From positions 1-9,328 of the forward strand of contig JAKSMY010000063.1 of assembly GCA_024400275.1 (NCBI GenBank): 9,328 nucleotides of DNA, written 5' to 3'. This document shows positions 1 through 8,198 of the stretch, piece after piece (the stretch's first letter is position 1; each line of letters starts with the position of its first letter). Source of the stretch: Paludibacteraceae bacterium (GTDB lineage: Bacteria; Bacteroidota; Bacteroidia; Bacteroidales; Paludibacteraceae). The notes under the pieces were generated by a model. That model was not told the DNA's origin, did no database searches, and was given only the letters and a program-made list of their open reading frames with translations. The position numbers and the translations under genes were made by a program.

Positions 1-229
1 CCGCAATACGGAAATTCTGCCGTATCTTACGCAGATTAGCCAGTACAGCAATCACACCCATAAAAGCCATGTTGCGGTAATCCTGCAACAGGCGGCAACC
101 CTCCTCGCGCATTTTATCTCCACCCAGACCGACAAACACAGCCCCTGCGTCCTCTTTTTTCAGAGCACGCATCAGATTGGAAGCATGTAAGTCGCCGGAT
201 GCTTCACCGGCAAGGAGAAAGTATTTCAT
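1..229 (-). CDS. lpxB: Lipid-A-disaccharide synthase, N-terminal part (runs off the window)
   Basis: The first 76 residues are visible; the gene continues beyond position 1. LpxB is the GT19 glycosyltransferase that joins UDP-2,3-diacylglucosamine to lipid X to form the lipid A disaccharide at the inner face of the inner membrane. Recognition rests on the N-terminal motif AGEASGDLHAS (residues 7-17), followed by a GLGGDKM stretch near residue 40 and an MAFMGV segment near residue 55, all in the order expected for LpxB. The ATG at 229-227 is chosen because the conserved N-terminus starts directly there. It is the most distal gene of the minus-strand operon in view, 31 bp after the small membrane protein. 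That gap is filled by four heptamers and shows no clear Shine-Dalgarno sequence. SurE and LpxB genes being close together fits an envelope-related operon. Confidence 0.93.
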   Translation of the reverse strand, partial: MKYFLLAGEASGDLHASNLMRALKKEDAGAVFVGLGGDKMREEGCRLLQDYRNMAFMGVIAVLANLRKIRQNFRIA

Positions 230-230
230 T

Positions 231-258
231 GGTTGACGGTTGACAATGCACAATGCAC
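231..258. repeat. Four tandem heptamers (2 + 2) in front of lpxB
   Basis: On the plus strand the gap between the 91-residue gene and lpxB reads GGTTGAC twice and then AATGCAC twice, all exact and contiguous. On the coding (minus) strand this is GTGCATT twice then GTCAACC twice, ending one base before the lpxB start codon. The array occupies 28 of the 31 intergenic bases, including where a ribosome binding site would lie. A change in heptamer number would move lpxB relative to the upstream stop codon in 7-bp steps. A regulatory role is inference. Confidence 0.85.
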
Positions 259-260
259 GA

Positions 261-536
261 TTATAGAGTTAGGCCAATAGCAGCAATCATATAGGGGAAA
301 GCACCAATCAACACACCCTTACTCAAGTTCCACGTATCAGTCGTATAGAAAACAAAGATAAGTGCCAAATTAGGGAATACGCTTAGCATACACATCTTGG
401 AATAAGTAGGAAATGCTGCTTTACCCAAATCCAACAGAAACCACAGATTAAAATGGTCTAAATACACCAATATAAAAGCCATCGGAAGCAGTAGTCCCAA
501 CACAATTCCAATCCAGTATTTATCAAAGCGCTCCAT
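261..536 (-). CDS. Small hydrophobic membrane protein between surE and lpxB, unknown function
   Basis: The 91-residue product is strongly hydrophobic and I do not recognise its family. Three likely membrane-spanning segments can be seen, at about residues 8-26, 48-64 and 74-91. A short charged start (MERFDK) precedes the first, and a polar loop with TTDTWN lies before the third. No catalytic motif is visible. The start at 536-534 overlaps the last 14 bases of surE, which implies translational coupling, and lpxB follows after 31 bp. Being locked between surE and lpxB suggests a role at the inner membrane near lipid A or envelope synthesis, but this is only guilt by position. The reading frame is intact and the overlap argues that it is a real gene rather than chance. 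Confidence 0.75.
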   Translation of the reverse strand: MERFDKYWIGIVLGLLLPMAFILVYLDHFNLWFLLDLGKAAFPTYSKMCMLSVFPNLALIFVFYTTDTWNLSKGVLIGAFPYMIAAIGLTL

Positions 537-1251
537 AATTCGTCATATCCACTTTACACGGTTGAATAGATATATATCCATGCTCTAAAGCCCACAGATC
601 GGTGTCTGTGGCTTCGGGCTCGTCATTCACCAGATACCCTGCTAATTTATAACCTGTTTCCCCATTTTCAAGAGACACAGGTGCCATTTCGTCCGTCCAG
701 TGTGACCGGCTCTGTCTTGTCCACTTAATGCCGTTTATTTTACCTTTTGGAGCATTGATATTATAGCACAGACCTTGCATACCCGTATCTAACAGGTGCT
801 GTATAACCTGCGGTATATAAGGCTCCATAAAGGAGAAATCAGGCTCTGCTGACATATCGTCTATAGAGAGCCCGATAGACGGTATATCATGTTCTGCCGC
901 CACAAAGCAGGCTCCCATCGTACCCGAATAAATCTGATTGATAGCCGCATTCGAGCCGTGATTGATACCACTAATCACCAAATCGATGGCTCTCTCGTCC
1001 CCCTTGAACAGCACATTGATAGCGAGTTTGACACAGTCGCTGGGAGTGCCGTTGGTTAAATATAAGTCAAAACCATCTTGTTCCATCTTGCACAGCGAGA
1101 TGGGATGAGTCGCCGTAACGGCATTACTCATTCCGCTTCGAGGACCGTCCGGAACTAGCACCGTCACCTTGCCAAGAGGCAAGATATATGGCAGCAAAGT
1201 CATCAGTCCTTTGGCTCCCCAGCCATCATCGTTAACAACCAGTATATTCAT
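523..1251 (-). CDS. surE: 5'-nucleotidase SurE (survival protein E)
   Basis: SurE is a metal-dependent phosphatase that removes phosphate from 5'- and 3'-nucleoside monophosphates and acts in the cytoplasm, often as a dimer or tetramer. The 242-residue length is normal for the family. The N-terminus MNILVVNDDG carries the paired metal-binding aspartates D8 and D9. S39 lies in the RSGMSN segment, and N97 in SGINHGSN supplies the next metal ligand. The conserved NGTPSDCV stretch is at residues 67-74. The start at 1251 overlaps the last 20 bases of glmM, and the stop at 525-523 lies inside the next gene, so translation is probably coupled on both sides. Nothing appears truncated. The assignment is secure; the physiological substrate in this organism is not shown by sequence. 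Confidence 0.96.
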   Translation of the reverse strand: MNILVVNDDGWGAKGLMTLLPYILPLGKVTVLVPDGPRSGMSNAVTATHPISLCKMEQDGFDLYLTNGTPSDCVKLAINVLFKGDERAIDLVISGINHGSNAAINQIYSGTMGACFVAAEHDIPSIGLSIDDMSAEPDFSFMEPYIPQVIQHLLDTGMQGLCYNINAPKGKINGIKWTRQSRSHWTDEMAPVSLENGETGYKLAGYLVNDEPEATDTDLWALEHGYISIQPCKVDMTNYGAL

Positions 1252-2617
1252 TTACTTTATCAATAATCCGTTGCGCCAACTCGTTGGCTTTGTCCATGTT
1301 CTCTGCCTCGCTATAAACACGAATAATCGGTTCGGTATTGCTCTTACGCAAATGTACCCAACCATCAGCAAAATCTATCTTAACACCGTCTTTATCGTTG
1401 ATACGCTCGTTCTTGTAAGCCTGTTTAACGGCAGCCAAAATAGCATCTACATTGGTGGTAGGAGTCAAATCGATACGGTTCTTCGAGATGCAATAATTGG
1501 GGAAGGTCTTACGCAGTTCACTCACTTTAAGTCCTTTCTCGCACAGCGAACTGAGGAAGAGGGCTATACCCACCAGCGCGTCACGCCCGTAGTGTGCAGC
1601 GGGATAGATAACGCCGCCGTTGCCTTCTCCGCCTATCACGGCATTAACGCGTTTCATTTCAGTCACCACATTGACTTCGCCTACTGCCGAAGCCGTGTAT
1701 TGCCCGCCGTGCAGACGCGTTACATCACTCAAAGCACGGGTAGAGGACATATTGGAACAGGTATTGCCGGGCGTATGACCCAAGATATAGTCAGCCACGC
1801 TGACCAAGGTATATTCCTCGCCGAACATGTCTCCGTTTTCGCATATAATAGCCAAGCGGTCCACATCAGGGTCCACCACAAAGCCCACATCGGCTTTGCC
1901 CGATTTGAGCAAGTCGCTTATCTCGGTCAGGTGTTGCGGAAGGGGTTCGGGGTTATGCGCGAAATGACCTGTCGGCTCGCAGTTCAACTTAATGATATTC
2001 TTGACACCCAATGCCTCCAATATGGCAGGAATAGCCAAACCGCCGACCGAATTAACGCAGTCGATAGCCACAGTAAAGTTTTTCTTCTCGATAGCCGACT
2101 TATTGACCAATTGCAGGTCCAGCACTTTCTGCACGTGATACGGCAGGTAGTCTTTCTCCGTCATCTTACCCAAGTGGTCAACTTCAGCAAAGGTAAAATC
2201 TTCTCTTTCGGCAATCGCCAGCACATCTTTTCCTTCGGCATCGTTCAGGAACTCTCCTTTTTCATTGAGCAGTTTGAGGGCGTTCCACTGTTTGGGGTTA
2301 TGACTGGCGGTTAAGATAATTCCGCCGGCAGCGTGTTCTCCCACGACAGCCACTTCGGTGGTTGGAGTCGATGCCAAACCGATATTGACTACATCATACC
2401 CCATTCCCATCAGTGTTCCGCTGACCAGCAGGTTAACCATAGAACCCGATATACGTGCATCACGTCCCACCACGATGGTGTTGTTATCAGGCATCATACG
2501 GCGTCTTTGTGTGGCGTATGCTGCCGTAAAACGAACAATATCTACAGGACTCAGTCCCTCTCCTACGCGACCGCCTATCGTGCCGCGAATACCGGAAATA
2601 CTTTTTACTAAACTCAT
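1232..2617 (-). CDS. glmM: Phosphoglucosamine mutase / phosphomannomutase family enzyme
   Basis: This is a full-length (461 aa) alpha-D-phosphohexomutase. Visible signatures, in order, are the active-site phosphoserine loop TASHNP (S105), the Mg-binding loop DPDVDR (D249, D251, D253), the sugar-recognition loop GGEGNGG (329-335, E331), and the C-terminal phosphate-binding loop RKSNTEP (424-430). The family isomerises hexose 6-phosphate and 1-phosphate. The likely reaction here is glucosamine-6-P to glucosamine-1-P, the step before UDP-GlcNAc, which feeds both peptidoglycan and lipid A. The sugar loop is neither the GEQSGH of proteobacterial GlmM nor the GEMSAHH of PMM/PGM, so specificity for mannose phosphate cannot be excluded. 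The start at 2617 is one base after the preceding lipoprotein stop, and the 3' end overlaps surE by 20 bases. Location upstream of lpxB supports an amino-sugar role. Confidence 0.9.
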   Translation of the reverse strand: MSLVKSISGIRGTIGGRVGEGLSPVDIVRFTAAYATQRRRMMPDNNTIVVGRDARISGSMVNLLVSGTLMGMGYDVVNIGLASTPTTEVAVVGEHAAGGIILTASHNPKQWNALKLLNEKGEFLNDAEGKDVLAIAEREDFTFAEVDHLGKMTEKDYLPYHVQKVLDLQLVNKSAIEKKNFTVAIDCVNSVGGLAIPAILEALGVKNIIKLNCEPTGHFAHNPEPLPQHLTEISDLLKSGKADVGFVVDPDVDRLAIICENGDMFGEEYTLVSVADYILGHTPGNTCSNMSSTRALSDVTRLHGGQYTASAVGEVNVVTEMKRVNAVIGGEGNGGVIYPAAHYGRDALVGIALFLSSLCEKGLKVSELRKTFPNYCISKNRIDLTPTTNVDAILAAVKQAYKNERINDKDGVKIDFADGWVHLRKSNTEPIIRVYSEAENMDKANELAQRIIDKVNEYTGC

Positions 2618-2618
2618 A

Positions 2619-3161
2619 TTATGGTTGTACTTTAAATTTCAATTCATAGCCGTAAGGCGTTACACTATTCAGGTCCTCGCTGAAACCCATCTTGCTGGGG
2701 CATATAATGCGACAATGACTGCCTGAATATTTCATCAATTCAACGGCTTTGTTCCAGCCTGCACAATAGAACTGGTCCGTAGGGTTCTGATATTGGAATC
2801 TAATGGGCTCGGCACCATCGTCCGTAGTCCAGTAGCGTATCGTGTCCGAACCGTTTTTCAGTCCGTATTTCTTATAACGCATCCATACAATACAGCCCAT
2901 AGAAATCTCCGTGTTGGAAGTATCTTGTTCAATAACGTGAATATACATATTCTCGGTGCCGGGCACGGAATAATAATCTTTCTCGCCCCATGTTTTGGGC
3001 CACTCGTCGAACACGCGGATATTTTCCCTGTCAATAAAATCCTCAATGAGTTTATTCTCTTTCTTGAGTAGTTTGGAATACGTATTACCCTTGCAGCCAC
3101 TAAACAACATAACAGCCAATAACAAGAAGCACAAATGGCATATAACTGCGTTTATCTTCAT
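2619..3161 (-). CDS. DUF4827-like lipoprotein, probably with an FKBP-like fold
   Basis: The 180-residue product begins with a type II signal peptide: basic start, hydrophobic stretch and lipobox FSGC with the lipidated cysteine at C23. No acidic surface-export signal follows, so a periplasm-facing membrane anchor is likely. Residues 27-47 (TYSKLL to DREN) form a charged helix, followed by a beta-rich region. The tail, with CPSKMGF near residues 154-160 and TPYGYELKFKV near 168-178, resembles the last strands of FKBP-type domains. From memory, the helix-then-beta layout matches the Bacteroidetes family DUF4827; I could not search for it. A purine-rich AAAGGA lies just upstream of the start at 3161-3159, and the stop is one base before glmM. 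Prolyl isomerase activity is doubtful because the classical active-site residues are not evident. Confidence 0.72.
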   Translation of the reverse strand: MKINAVICHLCFLLLAVMLFSGCKGNTYSKLLKKENKLIEDFIDRENIRVFDEWPKTWGEKDYYSVPGTENMYIHVIEQDTSNTEISMGCIVWMRYKKYGLKNGSDTIRYWTTDDGAEPIRFQYQNPTDQFYCAGWNKAVELMKYSGSHCRIICPSKMGFSEDLNSVTPYGYELKFKVQP

Positions 3162-3169
3162 TTTTTCCT

Positions 3170-3697
3170 TTATTTTATTTTAAGTTCTATTCGTACGTTT
3201 TCGTAGGGCGGCACATCTTTATCTCCGGCACTGCCGAAAGCCACGTACCAAGGTACTATCATCGACACGCTGTCGCCGCGTTTCATTTGCGGTAAACGGT
3301 CCACAATCGCCACAATCTCATCTACCCGTCCCACTTTGGCATCCGACTGATGGGAGGAGAGGTGCTGTCCTTTCAGGTTGTATATCTCCGCCGAGAGGGA
3401 TATATAGTCGTTCTCCTTGAGAATAAGCGATTGGAAGCGGACGCTATCACTATGAGACATCTCGCCTGCCAATCCTTTTACCCACACGTTATCTTCCATC
3501 AGCGCATACTGCTCGTCCACGTAATGCAGCAGTTGCAGATCAGCCTCCTGCGCCATTTGCTGATTCATAGTCATCATCTGCACTGCCACCGTATCTACTT
3601 TTTTCTGTCCTTTGAACGAGGGGCGTTGCGGAGGTGTTTTTCCGCAGGACACCAACAACAGCAATGCGCCTATTATAATCTTATGCCTATTACTCAT
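3170..3697 (-). CDS. FKBP-type peptidyl-prolyl isomerase-like lipoprotein
   Basis: The open frame extends upstream to 3769, but the start at 3697-3695 (175 residues) is preferred. From there the protein opens directly with a lipoprotein signal peptide, and its ATG shares one base with the regulator's stop codon (TGATG), a coupling arrangement. The lipobox is LVSC with C18 lipidated, so the mature protein is membrane-anchored outside the cytoplasm. A helical stretch (about 40-65) leads into a beta-rich domain. The C-terminal part (138-175) has the FKBP order: a KRGD turn, hydrophobic strand, VPWYVAFG in place of the usual PxxxAYG, an acidic glycine-rich turn, VPPYENV and a last strand. FKBP domains catalyse prolyl cis-trans isomerisation or act as chaperones. 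Activity here is uncertain. The next gene starts 8 bp downstream and is a second lipoprotein with a similar tail. Confidence 0.8.
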   Translation of the reverse strand: MSNRHKIIIGALLLLVSCGKTPPQRPSFKGQKKVDTVAVQMMTMNQQMAQEADLQLLHYVDEQYALMEDNVWVKGLAGEMSHSDSVRFQSLILKENDYISLSAEIYNLKGQHLSSHQSDAKVGRVDEIVAIVDRLPQMKRGDSVSMIVPWYVAFGSAGDKDVPPYENVRIELKIK

Positions 3698-6600
3698 CAC
3701 GACGGTTGCGAATTGTTTTTGTTTCGTTTGTACTCGGACGGCGTGATACCCATTACCTGCTTGAAGCACTTGGAGAAATAACGGCTGTCGCTCATGCCGA
3801 CCATATAGGTTATTTCGGTAATGTTGTAGCTGTTCATATCCAATAACTGAACGGCTCGTTTGATACGAACCTCGCGTATGAACTCAACCGGACTGATTCC
3901 CGTGATACTTTTCAGCCGATTGAAGAAAACGGTACGTCCCATATTCATATAATCGACCATATCGTCAACCGTCAGGCTGTTATTGTCCATCTGCTGGTCC
4001 ATAAATGCCATCAGTCGCGCTAAGAACATCTCATCGGGTGTTTTTTCCTGTTTATGCGTGTCCATAGAAATCAGTTGAGCACGATAAGAACTCTTCAGTT
4101 TTTCCTGCCTGAGCAATAAGTTGAACACACGGGCTTTGAGATAAGCGGGTGAGAAAGGTTTGGTTATATAATCGTCCGCACCGTGTTCCAAGCCTTCCAA
4201 CTGACTTTCGACGGCAGTCTTAGCGGTCAGTAGCAGAATAGGCAAGGACTCCGTACGGCTATCTTGACGTAGCCGTTTGAGCAGTTCGATACCGTCCATA
4301 TTCGGCATCATCAGGTCCGTAATCATTACGCGTGGAATTTCCTTCTTGATGCAGTCCAAAGCCTCTAAACCATCTTCTGCCGTCACGATAGTGAAATTGT
4401 CCGAGAAAATATTGCTGATAAACTGCCGCATATCCTCGTTGTCGTCCACCACTAACATCAGGGGTTTGGATTCCTGAATAGCCCATTTATGGTTATCCTG
4501 TTTCACCACAGACGTGCCTGATACGGCATCATCTACCACCAGATCCACATCGGTGCCGTAATGCTCGTTACCCTTACGAATCATAACGATAAATACAGAA
4601 CCTTTGCCCACTTCGCTTTCTACCTCGATATAGCCTTGGTGCATATCGACCAGTTCTTTGGTCAGGTTAAGTCCGATGCCGGTACCGGTGCCGGAATTAT
4701 TCAGTTCGTTATTATTTTGGAATCGTTCAAACAACACGCTGCGTTTATCCTTAGGTATGCCCTTGCCCGTATCCCGAACGGACAGCAAAACAAAATCATC
4801 TTTCTCGGACAGTTGGACCGTGATTTGACCATTGGCGGGGGTATATTTGAAGGCGTTGCTCAACAGGTTGAACAGCACGGTGTCCATTTTGTCCCTATCT
4901 ACCCAAACCAAATCGTTTTTGGTCAGCAATTCACGTTGGAAAGTGATGTTCTTGCTCTGTGCTTCTTTCATGAAGTTGCTGCACGTCTCCTCTATCAGAT
5001 TCCAGAAATGTACCGGGCGCACTTTCATTTTCAGTTGGTTCTGCTGCATCTTACGGAAATCCAACAGCATATTAATCAGCCGCAGCATACGTTTCGAATT
5101 GCTTGACACGATTTCCAACTGCTCACGCACGGAAGGAGATAGCCGTTCGTTGGTCAGGATATTATCTACGGGACCGCTAATCAGCGTAAGCGGCGTACGC
5201 AGTTCATGGCTTATATTGGTAAAGAAACGCAGTTTGATGTCCGTCACTTTTTGCTCTACTTCCACCTCCTCACGCAGCAAACTATTGGCACGTAGGAAAC
5301 GCCAAATCAGCCAACTCAGCACAGCCACGAACAACAACACTATGAGCACCATCCAACCTGTTTGCCAGAACGAACGTGCTATTTCGATGGTTATTTGTTT
5401 TTCGTTATCGGTCCAAACGCCCTCGCTATTGGTGGAGCGCACGGAGAAGATATACTTACCCGGCTTGAGATTGGTATAAACGGCTTTGCGGTCAGCGGTT
5501 GGAGTAACCCAATCGTCATCTACGCCGCTTAATTTCCAACTGTATATGATTTTATGCGGAGCCGCATAGTCTAACGCCGCAAAGGTTATTTGAATCGAAT
5601 TGCTGTTGCGATAATCAATCTCATTAATCACCAACGACGGCACAAAACTGGATTGGTGGATTGTGGCAGGGTGAAAACGGCAGTAACCGTGGTTATAACC
5701 AAATACTATTTCCTCCCCTATGCGAAGCGACTTAGCCTCGTTAAAGAAAGCATCTTTTTCGCCTTTTAGCACATTAAAATGTTGGCAAATGCCGGTCTGG
5801 GGCTGATAGCAGGATATGTTTTGCTCTCCCGTGTACCATATATTGCCCTGCGAATCTTCGGCTATGGCTAACACGATACCCGAATGAGCCAAGTCTTGCG
5901 ACAAAGCATATCGGCCGTTTGTATATTCCAACAGGTGCAACCCTCCGCCGAACGTGCCTACCCACACACGCCCTGCCTTGTCTTTGAGCAGACAACGCAC
6001 ATCGTAGTAAGGAATCAAACTGTCGCCCACCAATACACCGGACGTGGTGGCGGCTATCAGCGTAGAATCTGCCCACAACAGGTCACGCACCTTCAAACCC
6101 GCACCGATAACGGACACTTGATCTCCGTTCAGCCGATAAATACCATTGCCGTACGTGGCTATATAAAGGGTATTGCCCACTTCCAACAGGCTATATACAT
6201 CGTTACAGTCCACATCAACAGGCAGACCTATCACACCATTACCTTTGGTACCCAATAGCAGTCCGTATTGTTGCGTTTGAACGGCGCAATAAACCATCCG
6301 GCTATCCCGTTGATAAATATGCAAATCATCACCTTCCGCAATCATAGCGCGCACCTCGCCCACAGGGTCTTGGTGAGTACGCAAATCCCACACACGGAAC
6401 GGCTGCACACTCAAATCGATACAATCCACTCCCCTGTCGTATGTAGAAAGCCATAATAGCCCCTGACGGTCTATATAGGCAGTATGCACCATATTAGTCA
6501 GTTCAGGGAACGGCCACTCCAGTTCGTCATTATCGTAGTTATAACGCGAGAAACCGCCGCCTGTCGGATTAACCCACAGATTGCCTTCGTTATCCGTCAG

Positions 6601-7128
6601 CATAAAGAAATTACGCCTCAACTGTCCGGAATAGCGTGGGTCTTGCGGTGGAATAAAGCGGTGCCACTCGCCTTCTTTCAGGCGGGATATGCCTGCTCTG
6701 TCATCGGCGCGCCATATAATACCGTGACGGTCCACATACATCGAGTCCTGTTCCTGGGGTTGATAATCGGCAGGTGTCGGGACAGCCACTAAATCATTGC
6801 CCTGTACCTTGTAGAACTTGCCCTCGTAGTTGCGAGCATACACCATGCCCGAATCTTCCCACAACTGGTCAATGCGGTTATTATGATCGGTCGAGTTATC
6901 GGTTATGGCAGGCTTAAACGATACAAAATCATAGCCGTCGTATCGGTTTAGCCCGTCCCATGTTCCAAACCACATATAGCCGTTTGAATCTTGCAAGATA
7001 CAGCTGACCGTGCTTTGGCTCAGCCCATCGTCCACCGAATAGTGACGCACCAGATAGTGAGGGGCTGCACTAACCACACTCGCCCATATCAGGGCAAGGA
7101 GGATTATTGTGTTTTTTTGTTTATTCAC
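3697..7128 (-). CDS. Hybrid two-component system: periplasmic propeller sensor, histidine kinase, receiver and AraC-type DNA-binding domain in one protein
   Basis: The 1143-residue product is a one-protein signalling chain. A signal peptide (about 1-21) leads into a periplasmic region of Reg_prop-like blades (about 25-490; I count roughly 12), recognisable by repeats such as [18 protein letters not shown] and [14 protein letters not shown] domain (about 505-583) and one membrane segment (592-612) follow. The cytoplasmic part has a HisKA domain with H641 in SHELRTP, an ATPase domain with N-box N754/N758, DTGKG (786-790) and GTGTGIGL (813-820), a receiver with D895/D896, phospho-acceptor D938, T968 and K990, and a C-terminal AraC-type domain (about 1040-1135). 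Such proteins usually sense glycan fragments and activate adjacent utilisation loci. The start is GTG, sharing GTGA with the rfbA stop. The total is shorter than the roughly 1300-1400 residues usual for this class. All phospho-relay residues are present. Confidence 0.95.
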   Translation of the reverse strand: MNKQKNTIILLALIWASVVSAAPHYLVRHYSVDDGLSQSTVSCILQDSNGYMWFGTWDGLNRYDGYDFVSFKPAITDNSTDHNNRIDQLWEDSGMVYARNYEGKFYKVQGNDLVAVPTPADYQPQEQDSMYVDRHGIIWRADDRAGISRLKEGEWHRFIPPQDPRYSGQLRRNFFMLTDNEGNLWVNPTGGGFSRYNYDNDELEWPFPELTNMVHTAYIDRQGLLWLSTYDRGVDCIDLSVQPFRVWDLRTHQDPVGEVRAMIAEGDDLHIYQRDSRMVYCAVQTQQYGLLLGTKGNGVIGLPVDVDCNDVYSLLEVGNTLYIATYGNGIYRLNGDQVSVIGAGLKVRDLLWADSTLIAATTSGVLVGDSLIPYYDVRCLLKDKAGRVWVGTFGGGLHLLEYTNGRYALSQDLAHSGIVLAIAEDSQGNIWYTGEQNISCYQPQTGICQHFNVLKGEKDAFFNEAKSLRIGEEIVFGYNHGYCRFHPATIHQSSFVPSLVINEIDYRNSNSIQITFAALDYAAPHKIIYSWKLSGVDDDWVTPTADRKAVYTNLKPGKYIFSVRSTNSEGVWTDNEKQITIEIARSFWQTGWMVLIVLLFVAVLSWLIWRFLRANSLLREEVEVEQKVTDIKLRFFTNISHELRTPLTLISGPVDNILTNERLSPSVREQLEIVSSNSKRMLRLINMLLDFRKMQQNQLKMKVRPVHFWNLIEETCSNFMKEAQSKNITFQRELLTKNDLVWVDRDKMDTVLFNLLSNAFKYTPANGQITVQLSEKDDFVLLSVRDTGKGIPKDKRSVLFERFQNNNELNNSGTGTGIGLNLTKELVDMHQGYIEVESEVGKGSVFIVMIRKGNEHYGTDVDLVVDDAVSGTSVVKQDNHKWAIQESKPLMLVVDDNEDMRQFISNIFSDNFTIVTAEDGLEALDCIKKEIPRVMITDLMMPNMDGIELLKRLRQDSRTESLPILLLTAKTAVESQLEGLEHGADDYITKPFSPAYLKARVFNLLLRQEKLKSSYRAQLISMDTHKQEKTPDEMFLARLMAFMDQQMDNNSLTVDDMVDYMNMGRTVFFNRLKSITGISPVEFIREVRIKRAVQLLDMNSYNITEITYMVGMSDSRYFSKCFKQVMGITPSEYKRNKNNSQPS

Positions 7129-7997
7129 TTACTTGCCAAATGTTCTAAGTAACGTCCGTACGCTGTTTTCATTTCTTTGCCCAAGGCACGCAGTTGGTCG
7201 GTTGTTATCCAGCCGTTACGCCATGCTATTTCCTCAATACATGCTACGTAAAAACCTTGCCTGTTCTGAATGGTGGCTATAAAATTCCCTGCCTCCAACA
7301 GGCTATCACAGTTGCCGGTATCAAGCCAAGCAAAACCTCTGCCGAAGAGTTTAACTTTCAGTGTCCCCTCGTTCAGGTACAGTTTATTCAAATCCGTTAT
7401 CTCATACTCGCCACGGGCGGAAGGTTGCAGGTTAGCGGCTTTGTCGCACACGGTCTTGTCATAGAAATACAATCCGGGCACGGCGTAATTACTCTTGGGA
7501 TTGGCAGGCTTTTCCTCCAACGACAGCACCTTGCCGTCCTTATCGAACTCCACCACACCGTAGGCACGCGGGTCGGCTACCTCATAACCAAAAATACAAG
7601 CACCTGTATCGTGTTCCGTTTGGGCAACAGCGTCCTGCAACATCTGACGGAAACCCTGACCGTAGAACATATTATCACCTAAAATAAGACAGCCGGGCTC
7701 TCCATTCAGGAACTCGGCACCTAACACAAAGGCTTGTGCCAAACCGTTGGGAACAAGTTGGACTTTATATTGCAGGTTCATGCCAATGCGACTGCCGTCA
7801 CCCAATAATTCCTCAAACATAGGCAAGTCACGTGGTGTGGAGATAATCAACACGTCACGTATGCCTGCCAACATAAGGCTTGACAGCGGATAATAAATCA
7901 TCGGCTTGTCATAAACCGGCATAATTTGTTTCGAAATGGCTTTACTGAGAGGGTACAACCTTGTTGCAGAGCCTCCGGCTAAGATGATACCTTTCAT
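7125..7997 (-). CDS. rfbA: Glucose-1-phosphate thymidylyltransferase (RmlA/RfbA)
   Basis: RmlA makes dTDP-glucose from dTTP and glucose-1-phosphate in the cytoplasm, the first step towards dTDP-L-rhamnose and other deoxysugars of surface polysaccharide. The 290-residue length is typical. The nucleotide loop [11 protein letters not shown] (6-16) carries R13; the family most often has GGSGTR, so A11 replaces glycine. [10 protein letters not shown] follows at 23-32. PNGLAQ (83-88), GDN (107-109, metal-binding D108), EEKP (161-164) and WLDTG (224-228, second metal ligand D226) complete the active site. The ATG at 7997-7995 lies about 34 bp after a consensus promoter, so this is the first gene of the operon. 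The stop TGA overlaps the GTG start of the regulator. No rmlB, C or D gene is next to it, so the rest of the pathway must lie elsewhere. Confidence 0.96.
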   Translation of the reverse strand: MKGIILAGGSATRLYPLSKAISKQIMPVYDKPMIYYPLSSLMLAGIRDVLIISTPRDLPMFEELLGDGSRIGMNLQYKVQLVPNGLAQAFVLGAEFLNGEPGCLILGDNMFYGQGFRQMLQDAVAQTEHDTGACIFGYEVADPRAYGVVEFDKDGKVLSLEEKPANPKSNYAVPGLYFYDKTVCDKAANLQPSARGEYEITDLNKLYLNEGTLKVKLFGRGFAWLDTGNCDSLLEAGNFIATIQNRQGFYVACIEEIAWRNGWITTDQLRALGKEMKTAYGRYLEHLASK

Positions 7998-8030
7998 AGT
8001 ATATTATTTTATTGACTACTTTTGAGCGCA

Positions 8031-8062
8031 CAAATATACAACAAAAATTTGATATACGCAAA
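8031..8062 (-). promoter_or_regulatory. Bacteroidetes-type promoter for rfbA
   Basis: On the minus strand a -33 box TTTG (8062-8059) and a -7 box TATATTTG (8038-8031, matching TAnnTTTG) are separated by exactly 20 bases, the expected spacing for the primary sigma factor of Bacteroidetes. Transcription would start near 8024, leaving a leader of roughly 27 bases before the rfbA ATG. The G-to-first-base part of the -33 box lies at the edge of an inverted repeat arm. This is the only consensus promoter I found for the whole 8-kb operon. Confidence 0.82.
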
Positions 8063-8198
8063 TAATTGGGGTACTAAATAGATTTTTAATCTATGAATAG
8101 ATGTTTTTGCATAGTTGTAGGGTGCTTGCACACCAAAGACAATGCCAAAACAGATATTAAGAGGCGTAAGCCGTGTACCCCAATATGCAGCGTATATC
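8051..8198. repeat. Two-part inverted repeat, 24-bp arms around a 100-bp centre
   Basis: The left arm (8051-8074) reads GATATACGC, five bases, ATTGGGGTAC. The right arm (8175-8198) is its reverse complement, GTACCCCAAT, five bases, GCGTATATC. The 9-bp and 10-bp blocks are both perfect, while the five bases between them differ completely (aaata on the left; atgca on the right). The left arm contains part of the -33 box of the rfbA promoter. The 100-bp centre has no gene. It could be a miniature transposon-like element, a large cruciform or RNA hairpin, or a recombination site pair; the sequence alone does not decide. Confidence 0.85.
8078..8094. repeat. Short hairpin inside the inverted-repeat element
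   Basis: ATAGATT and AATCTAT form a perfect 7-bp stem around TTT, and another ATAGAT occurs at 8097-8102. It lies just upstream of the rfbA promoter. An operator role is possible, but AT-rich chance pairing is equally so. Confidence 0.45.

Noticed and set aside
1169..2314. 381-residue plus-strand open frame
   Set aside because: It lies antisense to glmM and surE, whose motifs are complete; its translation shows no family features. It is a shadow of coding sequence.
3698..3769. Upstream extension of the FKBP-like lipoprotein (199 residues)
   Set aside because: The extra 24 residues lie inside the regulator gene and would bury the signal peptide; the ATG at 3697 directly begins a lipoprotein signal and overlaps the stop codon.
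4561..5106. 181-residue plus-strand open frame inside the regulator
   Set aside because: It is antisense to the kinase domain, where all catalytic motifs are intact, and carries no signature of its own.
8051..8198. Complete insertion sequence
   Set aside because: The inverted repeats enclose only 100 bp without a transposase, and no convincing target duplication flanks them; at most a miniature element.
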